Source of the DNA: JAEVLT01 sp050496765
GTDB lineage: Bacteria; Bacillota; Bacilli; Bacillales; Cytobacillaceae
DNA: 5,703 bases
Reading direction: 5' to 3'
Assembly (NCBI RefSeq): GCF_050496765.1
Contig: NZ_JBNWEO010000012.1
Location: 1 to 5,703 of the forward strand
The notes under the pieces were generated by a model, which searched no databases, was not told where the DNA came from, and was given only the letters and a program-made list of their open reading frames with translations. Position numbers and translations under genes: made by a program. Below, piece by piece: positions 1 to 3,753 of this stretch (position 1 is its first letter; every line of letters starts with the position of its first letter).

Positions 1-1
1 G

Positions 2-23
2 TGCTACAAGAAGTCAAGACAGT
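2..23 (+). repeat. Outer right terminal inverted repeat of the IS (orfB side)
   Basis: Read on the plus strand it begins TGCTACAAGAAGTCAAGACA, mirroring the end at 1540-1561. The TG start and the strong match over the outermost bases make it the best candidate for the real transposon end. It lies about 345 bp beyond the orfB stop, far more than is usual for this family. Confidence 0.65.
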
Positions 24-56
24 TTTTTTGAAAAATTAAGGTGTATACAAGATTAA

Positions 57-278
57 TTACTTAGATATTTCTATAATACAAAGGTCTTGATCTCCTCTTC
101 CTGTATGGAAATTGAGGGGAATAGCGCCAATTAGACATTGTCCACAGGTGGAGGACATAGTATAAGCGAAGGCGTGGGAGAAATGGTTTCCTCCTACACC
201 CAAGATCACCCCAAAGCGCTGAAATGTTGGTAAAATTTCATCCTCTTCATAAAAGATTGGTTCGTTAGAACGAATCTT
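57..278 (-). pseudogene. Unrecognised open stretch of 73 codons without a start
   Basis: Between a stop at 281-279 and a TAA at 59-57 the minus strand is open for 73 codons. The predicted sequence looks protein-like: it runs through EEDEILPTFQRFGVILGVGG, then a segment with STCGQCLIG, and ends DLCIIEISK. I do not recognise the family. There is no suitable start codon or ribosome binding site at its 5' end. Its first codons fall in the 48-bp palindrome at 242-289, so the original upstream part seems to have been replaced by an inverted copy of its own sequence. It may be the 3' remnant of a gene picked up between two IS ends. Another minus-strand frame here is also open for about 60 codons, so chance openness cannot be excluded. 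Confidence 0.3.
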
Positions 279-289
279 TTATGAAGAGG
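242..289. repeat. 48-bp palindrome with 17-bp perfect outer arms
   Basis: The arm CCTCTTCATAAAAGATT at 242-258 is the exact reverse complement of 273-289. A G:G mismatch and a further 4-bp GTTC/GAAC stem flank a GTTA loop at 264-267. Neither strand has a T run after it, so it is not a typical intrinsic terminator. It lies in the non-coding tail of the IS between the inner and outer right ends. It looks like a fold-back inverted duplication at a rearrangement junction, or a hairpin element of unknown function. Confidence 0.85.
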
Positions 290-322
290 GCAGCAAGCGA
301 AGCGCGGTAGGATTTTTTAAGT

Positions 323-352
323 TTAGATATAAATATAAGACAACTTTCTTGA
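323..352 (+). repeat. Inner, degenerate second copy of the IS right end
   Basis: The stretch AAGACAACTTTCTTGA at 337-352 matches AAGACAGTTTTTTTGA at 16-31 at 13 of 16 positions, in the same orientation. Its outer part (ATATAAA) resembles the orfA-side end instead. It sits 16 bp beyond the orfB stop, which is where an IS3 right end would normally be. It lacks a terminal TG, so it may be a decayed ancestral end. The similarity was found by eye. Confidence 0.45.
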
Positions 353-362
353 CGAACACCGC

Positions 363-390
363 TACTGTTATTCACATGTGGATAACAGTA
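363..390. repeat. 28-bp near-perfect palindrome over the orfB stop
   Basis: The two 14-base halves are complementary at every position except 372/381, and there is no loop. It spans the last codons and the stop of orfB. Each half contains a sequence fitting the DnaA box consensus TTATNCACA: TTATTCACA at 368-376 on the plus strand, and TTATCCACA on the minus strand at 385-377. It could act as a transcript-end structure for the transposase mRNA. The DnaA-box resemblance is an observation only. Confidence 0.8.
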
Positions 391-1243
391 CAACATCCCG
401 GTTATACACAGCAGCTGGTGTATGGTTATCCAATGACTGGTGTGGTAAGTAGTGGTTGTGTAGATGGATATAGCGTTCCACACCTTGCCTCGTTTCTCGC
501 GGGCTAGTATAGTCGTTGATATAAATCTCATTGTACTTCAGGCTACGCCAGAACCGTTCTATAACGATGTTGTCCTTTGCACGGCCTTTGCCATCCATGC
601 TGATGCGGATTTCGTTCTCCTTTAGCAAATCTGTGTACTGTGGGCTGGTAAAGTGGCTCCCTTGATCACTGTTAATAATGGCGGGTTTGCGTTTGGCTAG
701 CGCCCTTCTCATAGTCTCTAATACGAACCCGATTTCAAGGCTTTGATCCAATTGCCAATCCACAATGAAGCGAGAATACCAATCCATGATGGCGTAGAGG
801 TACATCCAGCCTTGCTTCATCCGGATATACGTGATATCCACACTCCAAACCTGGTCGGGCTGAGTAATGTTTAGCCCTCGAAGTAGGTAGGGGTAGATCC
901 GGTGCTGGAGATCCCGTTTGCTAAGGTTCGGACCGGGATAGATAGCCATAATACCCATCTCTCGCATGTACTTTCTTACTGTATTTTCGTGAATAAGATC
1001 CCCTTCTCGATTCATAATGGCAGCTATCTTTCGATAGCCCAGAAAAGAATGCTTTGTGTATAGCTCATCAATCCGGTGCTTGAGGCGAATTTCCTCCGGA
1101 GAGGGAGGGACCGGCTTATAGTAAAGACTGGTGCGGTTTAGATTAAGTAAATCCGCTTGTACGAGGATGGAGTGTTCGGAGCAATCCCATTCTATGAGAT
1201 CAATACGCTCTTCACGAGTAAAGTTAGAGGCCAGATTTTTTTT
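368..1243 (-). CDS. IS3-family transposase OrfB, DDE catalytic subunit
   Basis: This is the catalytic half of the IS3 transposase. The frame is open on the minus strand from 1264 to the stop at 368. Coordinates start just after the A9 tract, where it should join orfA. From there it is about 291 residues, normal for the family. The N-terminal part has a helical region (EWDCSEHSILVQADLLNLNR) and the usual SLYYKPVPPSPEE linker. The rve integrase core carries D136 (VWSVDITY), D193 (NSDQGSHF) and E229 (IERFWRSLK), with 35 residues between the second D and the E, and a lysine seven residues after the E. The C-terminal HNHYLPHQSLDNHTPAAVY is the usual family ending. The first ATG in frame is at 1015, too late to include the N-terminal region, so production should depend on frameshifting from orfA. 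The frame is +1 relative to orfA, which is unusual. The product may therefore be made inefficiently or not at all. Confidence 0.9.
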   Translation of the reverse strand, partial: KKNLASNFTREERIDLIEWDCSEHSILVQADLLNLNRTSLYYKPVPPSPEEIRLKHRIDELYTKHSFLGYRKIAAIMNREGDLIHENTVRKYMREMGIMAIYPGPNLSKRDLQHRIYPYLLRGLNITQPDQVWSVDITYIRMKQGWMYLYAIMDWYSRFIVDWQLDQSLEIGFVLETMRRALAKRKPAIINSDQGSHFTSPQYTDLLKENEIRISMDGKGRAKDNIVIERFWRSLKYNEIYINDYTSPRETRQGVERYIHLHNHYLPHQSLDNHTPAAVYNRDVVLLSTCE

Positions 1244-1517
1244 TAAGCCACGACAATTGGGTGGTTAACTTACCAACCTCGGCGTAGAGTTCATTGATTT
1301 GTTGTTCATATTCTTTTTTCATTTTGGTGATACCTTTACGATCATCAACAAACAGCTGTGAGAGGTTTTGTACCACCTCGGATTTCCACCGGTTGAGGAC
1401 ATTGGTATGGATCCCATGCTCAGAAGCGAGCTGTGAAACTGACTTTTCTTCCTTTAGGATTTCCAGTACAATTTGCGCTTTTTCTTCTGGGTTAAACTTT
1501 CTTCGAGTGGTTGACAT
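1224..1517 (-). CDS. IS3-family transposase OrfA, DNA-binding subunit
   Basis: A 97-residue protein of the HTH_Tnp_1 type that recognises the IS ends. Residues about 4-50 (RRKFNPEEKAQIVLEILKEE, then SVSQLASEHGIHTNVLNRWK) form the helix-turn-helix. The C-terminal half is a predicted coiled coil with leucine-type spacing, used for multimerisation. It ends with LKKKSGL, encoded across the A9 slippage tract that overlaps orfB. The ATG at 1517 has GGAG at 1533-1530 upstream, with a long 12-base spacing, so translation may be weak. No convincing sigma-A promoter was found inside the IS. Transcription could enter from cotB, which points the same way. Confidence 0.9.
   Translation of the reverse strand: MSTTRRKFNPEEKAQIVLEILKEEKSVSQLASEHGIHTNVLNRWKSEVVQNLSQLFVDDRKGITKMKKEYEQQINELYAEVGKLTTQLSWLKKKSGL
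1236..1244 (-). other. A9 slippage tract in the orfA-orfB overlap
   Basis: On the minus strand nine consecutive A residues follow TGGCTT. OrfA reads CTT AAA AAA AAA TCT and stops 9 bases later at 1226-1224. The orfB frame reads AAA AAA AAT CTG. Codon starts show that orfB is +1 (equivalently -2) relative to orfA. A standard -1 slip here would instead enter a frame that stops about 14 codons on. Loss of one A, for example by RNA polymerase slippage, would fuse the frames directly as WLKKNLASNF. Confidence 0.75.
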
Positions 1518-1539
1518 ACAACTAAGAAACTCCTTTTTT

Positions 1540-1561
1540 ATTGTCTAGTTTATATGTAGCA
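1540..1561 (-). repeat. Left terminal inverted repeat of the IS (orfA side)
   Basis: Read on the minus strand it begins TGCTACATATAAACTAGACA. It matches the other end at 2-23 at 15 of 22 positions, with identical first seven bases and an identical AGACA block. The host cotB sequence ends immediately outside it at 1562. It lies about 22 bp upstream of the orfA start codon, the compact spacing expected for the orfA side of an IS3 element. Confidence 0.75.
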
Positions 1562-1742
1562 TTATATTGTTTTGTGCATAAACACAAATATAATCGGACT
1601 GGACGTCTAAAAGCTTGCCCATTTTACATTCCGGTCCGCCTTTATACACCTGCACCTCCTCGCCGATTAAAGATTGAAGAAAGGAATGGTACGAGTCCAA
1701 ATGAGAAGAATGGTCCGTTGAATTAACTTTCTTATTTTCCAT
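1545..1742 (-). pseudogene. cotB: Spore coat protein CotB, N-terminal remnant cut by the IS
   Basis: The first 60 codons are host sequence. The A of codon 61 is the last host base, and the IS supplies the rest of that codon, LHIN and a stop. Residues 17-53 (SYHSFLQSLIGEEV, then QVYKGGPECKMGKLLDVQSD) match the N-terminus of B. subtilis CotB as I remember it: YYNFLHSMKDK, then VYRGGPESKKGKLTAVKSDY. CotB is an outer spore coat protein of about 380 residues with repeated GGPE..GKL modules and a Ser/Lys-rich tail phosphorylated by CotH. Here everything after the first module is missing from this frame, so the surface-exposed tail is lost. AAGGAGG at 1758-1752, 9 bases before the ATG, is a strong ribosome binding site, so the gene was functional before insertion. 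The rest of cotB probably lies left of the window. Neighbouring cotH and cotG support the identification. Confidence 0.8.
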
Positions 1743-1800
1743 CTAAATGTTCCTCCTTGTCATATATCCATAGGGGATATTTATACTCCATATATACGTA

Positions 1801-1837
1801 TCCTAATCTTCCCATGCGCTGAAGAAAAAGCCTATTA
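1801..1837 (-). promoter_or_regulatory. Two GerE-like boxes upstream of cotB
   Basis: On the minus strand TAATAGGCTTTT at 1837-1826 fits the GerE consensus RWWTRGGYnnYY at all specified positions but the first. GATTAGGA at 1808-1801 fits 7 of the 8 core positions. Both face cotB and lie about 60-95 bp before its start codon. B. subtilis cotB is known to need sigma K and GerE late in the mother cell, so the arrangement makes sense. I could not place a convincing sigma-K -10 between these boxes and the ribosome binding site; TATAAATA at 1785-1778 is the nearest AT-rich candidate. The 119-bp cotH-cotB gap has no clear terminator, so cotB might also receive readthrough from cotH. Confidence 0.35.
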
Positions 1838-1861
1838 TTCTAAATTTCAACACATGCCTAT

Positions 1862-2941
1862 TCATAGAAAATCTACTAGCTTCTCACGTAAATATAAGTT
1901 TCTATCTCTTATAAATTGGTAAATAAATTCAGGTTCTTGATCAAAAGCTTCAATATTTTTCTGAATATAGGGATCCTGAGCAACAAATGGACGGAGCAAG
2001 TTGTGCATTTTTTCTACTTTTGCTGTCATCGTATCAACAGTAAACTGCTCTTCCAAAATGGCTTTTAAAATATTTCCGTACTGCCGCCGAAATGAGGAAA
2101 CACCAAGCAGCCTAGCCGTTAATGTATTGAAACCTTGGGCACGAACGTAATCAAACTCCATTACATCGCCGTGAATATCCCTGCCCCAAGTCGCATCGTA
2201 ATCCCAGGGGATGATCTCAAAAAGGCCGGTTTCATTATTTTGATACAGGGCGTAATTATGAACAAAACCATCGTAGTTTTGGGTGCAAACTACACCGGCA
2301 AGCCAGCGTAAATATTTATCAATATCTAAAAGCTTTTGAATTACATGTTCAAATTCAGCTTTTGTAGCGGTGTTTAATTTATAAACAAAATTGGCTAGTT
2401 TTTGCGAGTCGTTCTGCTGGCCAACTTTTCGCTCATATCCCGAGTCGAGCTGATTCTTTGTAGTTTTTTCAATCGGGCTGATCAAAGAAAAATTTGCATC
2501 ATCATCTACCGCATAAAAAATGGAACCGTTTGGCAGGTTTCTTTTTTTTAAAAAGTATTCGTCAACAGACTCCAGCAGTAAATAGACTCCTTCGTTATGG
2601 CCGTTTATAAAAAGTTGAACATGCTGGGAAGCAGGGGACAATGTACCGATATCAGCAAAAAAATCGAGGGAGAGTTTATTCCTGATGAGTGATGGATCTT
2701 TATATTCAGCATTTAGATGGATCTCATGGACTCCAGTAAACACCTTTGGTTTGTAAAAGGTAATATGATACGATTTTTTCTTGAATTTTCGAATATGAGA
2801 CCCCCGATAGGCAAGATCAATTTCAACCTTCTTCTTTCCGTATTTCAAAGATGCTGGAACAGGTTCATCAATCCAGATATCTGACTTCAATTCTTTCAAA
2901 TCCATAGGATGAATATATAAATAGTATTGAGGAATCGACAT
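1862..2941 (-). CDS. cotH: Spore coat protein kinase CotH
   Basis: The 359-residue length is close to B. subtilis CotH (about 362). CotH is an inner-coat atypical protein kinase made in the mother cell. It phosphorylates serines in the basic repeats of CotB and CotG and is needed for outer coat assembly. Visible landmarks are the N-terminal strand region (AYRGSHIRKFKKKSYHITFY, residues 45-63), the nucleotide-binding FINGHNEGVYLLLE (111-124), and the catalytic block QNYDGFVHNYALY (221-233) followed by EIIPWDYDATWGRD (242-255). D224 and D247 are spaced exactly like the essential D228 and D251 of the B. subtilis enzyme, so the kinase is predicted to be active. The ATG is supported by AAAGGAG at 2956-2950, 8 bases upstream. 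There is no signal peptide or membrane segment, as expected for a mother-cell cytoplasmic protein. It is divergent from cotG and upstream of the cotB remnant on the same strand. The gene appears intact. Confidence 0.93.
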   Translation of the reverse strand: MSIPQYYLYIHPMDLKELKSDIWIDEPVPASLKYGKKKVEIDLAYRGSHIRKFKKKSYHITFYKPKVFTGVHEIHLNAEYKDPSLIRNKLSLDFFADIGTLSPASQHVQLFINGHNEGVYLLLESVDEYFLKKRNLPNGSIFYAVDDDANFSLISPIEKTTKNQLDSGYERKVGQQNDSQKLANFVYKLNTATKAEFEHVIQKLLDIDKYLRWLAGVVCTQNYDGFVHNYALYQNNETGLFEIIPWDYDATWGRDIHGDVMEFDYVRAQGFNTLTARLLGVSSFRRQYGNILKAILEEQFTVDTMTAKVEKMHNLLRPFVAQDPYIQKNIEAFDQEPEFIYQFIRDRNLYLREKLVDFL

Positions 2942-2967
2942 CTAGCAGGCTCCTTTACTCTTTTAGT

Positions 2968-2997
2968 TATTCCTATGTTGCAGAATTTGTACTGGTA
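2968..2997 (-). promoter_or_regulatory. Candidate sigma-K promoter of cotH
   Basis: Read on the minus strand there is TACC at 2997-2994 (sigma-K -35, mACm), a 16-base spacer, and CATAGGAAT starting at 2977 (-10 consensus CATANNNTA, with the CATA core exact and the downstream T off by one position). Transcription would start near 2963, just before the ribosome binding site at 2956-2950. In B. subtilis cotH is also read from a distant promoter beyond cotG, so this may not be the only start. Confidence 0.4.
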
Positions 2998-2999
2998 AC

Positions 3000-3044
3000 C
3001 CTAGACATCCGTATATTTTTTCCAAAAAGGTACACTTGTCTAGG
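3000..3044. promoter_or_regulatory. Inverted pair of GerE-like boxes between cotH and cotG
   Basis: CCTAGAC at 3000-3006 is the exact reverse complement of GTCTAGG at 3038-3044. The plus-strand copy extends to GTCTAGGC, which fits 7 of 8 core positions of the GerE consensus RWWTRGGY. The minus-strand copy fits 6. The left copy lies directly upstream of the candidate cotH -35. The right copy faces cotG. The symmetry suggests a shared regulator of the divergent pair. No matching sigma-K promoter for cotG was found with confidence; CGTATATTT at 3010-3018, preceded by AC at 2991-2992, is a weak option. Confidence 0.35.
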
Positions 3045-3062
3045 CAAAATGAACTATAAACA

Positions 3063-3078
3063 CGTACTTTGTAGTACG
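3063..3078. repeat. 16-bp palindrome upstream of cotG
   Basis: CGTACT at 3063-3068 and AGTACG at 3073-3078 are perfect complements around a TTGT loop. A second small inverted repeat, TTGAAT at 3088-3093 with ATTCAA at 3099-3104, follows 9 bp later. Both lie in the 60-75 bp before the cotG ribosome binding site and could be an operator or leader-RNA hairpins. Confidence 0.5.
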
Positions 3079-3121
3079 GAACAGGGATTGAATTTTTGAT
3101 TCAACACCTTTTCAATACAAT

Positions 3122-3130
3122 AAAGGAGGG
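3122..3130 (+). promoter_or_regulatory. Ribosome binding site fixing the cotG start
   Basis: AAAGGAGGG is a near-perfect anti-16S match placed 7 bases before the ATG at 3138. Another ATG at 3133 is out of frame and too close to the site. The TTG at 3096, which would lengthen the protein by 14 residues, has no such site before it. Confidence 0.85.
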
Positions 3131-3137
3131 CTATGAT

Positions 3138-3671
3138 ATGGTGAATTTACACCAAGATGATATTGAAAGTGCTGTAGCTGGCTTGCAGGAAGCCGGTTTG
3201 GATGATTTCTTGTATCAAGAGCCAACATCGAACAAACGGACTTCAAGATGCAGGCGAACAAGCAGAAGGTCACGCAGCACAGGGCATTCCCGAAGAAGTC
3301 GGAGAACTAGAGGAACAGGCAGATCTCGCGGAACTCACAGGAGCAGAGGATCAAGAGGTTCACGCAAATCACATAGAAGCAAAAGATCAAGAGGTTCACG
3401 CAGGTCACGAAGAAGCTGCCGATCCAAGAGATCCCGCCGGTCGCGCCGCAGCAGAAGATCAAGAACATCTGGCCGTTCGCGTAGAAGCAGAAGGTCAAGA
3501 GGCAGCCGCCGATCGCGAAGAAGCAGAAGGTCAAGAAGTTCTCGCCGTTCAAGAAGAAGCAGGAGATCAAGGACAACTGGCCGTTCAAGATCCAGCCGGC
3601 CGTTTCGCTTTACGAGAGAAAAAAGATATTGGCACAATGGCAATATGCAGGAATTACGTTTGCAAAGGTAA
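3138..3671 (+). CDS. cotG: Spore coat protein CotG, Arg/Ser-repeat type
   Basis: An outer spore coat protein of 177 residues and a probable CotH substrate. Three parts are visible. The N-terminal module (residues 7-29) reads DDIESAVAGLQEAGLDDFLY, then QEP. It resembles the B. subtilis CotG start as I recall it, DIEEAVKSAKKEGLKDYLYQEP. A low-complexity region at about 32-154 is built of SRR, RGS and KRS units. A short tail with EKRYWHNGN at 161-169 parallels the EYWKDGN tail of B. subtilis CotG. Where the B. subtilis repeats use Lys (SHKKSRSHKKS), this one uses mostly Arg. The ATG at 3138 is chosen over the upstream in-frame TTG at 3096 because AAAGGAGGG at 3122-3130 sits 7 bases before it and the homologous module begins there. 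The gene is divergent from cotH. Extreme repeats leave other frames open by chance; homology at both ends identifies this one. Confidence 0.88.
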   Translation: MVNLHQDDIESAVAGLQEAGLDDFLYQEPTSNKRTSRCRRTSRRSRSTGHSRRSRRTRGTGRSRGTHRSRGSRGSRKSHRSKRSRGSRRSRRSCRSKRSRRSRRSRRSRTSGRSRRSRRSRGSRRSRRSRRSRSSRRSRRSRRSRTTGRSRSSRPFRFTREKRYWHNGNMQELRLQR

Positions 3672-3676
3672 TTAAA

Positions 3677-3705
3677 AAGAGTCCCCTTGTTCAAAGGGGA
3701 CTCTT
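3677..3705. terminator. Strong hairpin after cotG, possible bidirectional terminator
   Basis: AAGAGTCCCCTT at 3677-3688 pairs perfectly with 3694-3705 around a 5-base loop (GTTCA). The cotG stop is 5 bases before the stem, so it is placed as the cotG terminator. On the plus strand the following bases (AGTTGTAT) are a poor U tail. On the minus strand the stem is followed by TTTTTAAT, a better tail for stopping transcripts coming from the right towards cotG and cotH. Confidence 0.7.
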
Positions 3706-3753
3706 AGTTGTATAAGTTGAGCAATAACGGCAATAGTAGGAAAAGGAAAAAAT

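Larger units (their letters stand above)
2..1561 (-). mobile_element. IS3-family insertion sequence, inserted in cotB
   Basis: The element carries overlapping orfA (helix-turn-helix) and orfB (DDE integrase fold) on the minus strand, the standard IS3-family layout. Its proposed ends are TG...CA: TGCTACA at 2-8 and its exact complement TGTAGCA at 1555-1561. The first 22 bases of the two ends match at 15 positions by hand alignment, including an inner AGACA block. The right boundary lies inside the cotB reading frame, so this is an insertion into that gene. Only one base lies left of the element, so a target duplication cannot be tested properly. That base (G) does not fit a simple 3-5 bp duplication of the TTATA that follows 1561. 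At about 1560 bp the element is longer than its coding content needs, because the 366 bp beyond the orfB stop are non-transposase DNA. An alternative right end at about 323 would give a more compact element of about 1.24 kb. Confidence 0.8.

Noticed and set aside
242..289. Long palindrome considered as the intrinsic terminator of the transposase transcript
   Set aside because: No T run follows the stem on the minus strand (or the plus strand), and it lies about 80 bp past the orfB stop.
265..531. 88-codon minus-strand ORF overlapping the orfB 3' end
   Set aside because: It runs in another frame across orfB, the palindromes and the non-coding IS tail. It has no recognisable domain and no ribosome binding site.
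1294..1726. Plus-strand ORFs opposite orfA and cotB
   Set aside because: They are antisense shadows of the well-supported orfA and the cotB remnant, without ribosome binding sites.
3096..3137. TTG start at 3096 extending CotG by 14 residues
   Set aside because: The strong ribosome binding site at 3122-3130 serves the ATG at 3138, and the conserved N-terminal module begins after that ATG.
3231..3600. Repetitive stretch considered as a CRISPR array or tandem non-coding repeat
   Set aside because: The units are short degenerate coding triplets without constant spacers. They are explained by the CotG Arg/Ser repeats.
3335..3694. Minus-strand open frames opposite cotG (119 and 93 codons), one very Leu/Arg-rich
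   Set aside because: They are the antisense of the Arg/Ser repeat codons. They have no ribosome binding site, and the plus-strand frame has CotG homology at both ends.
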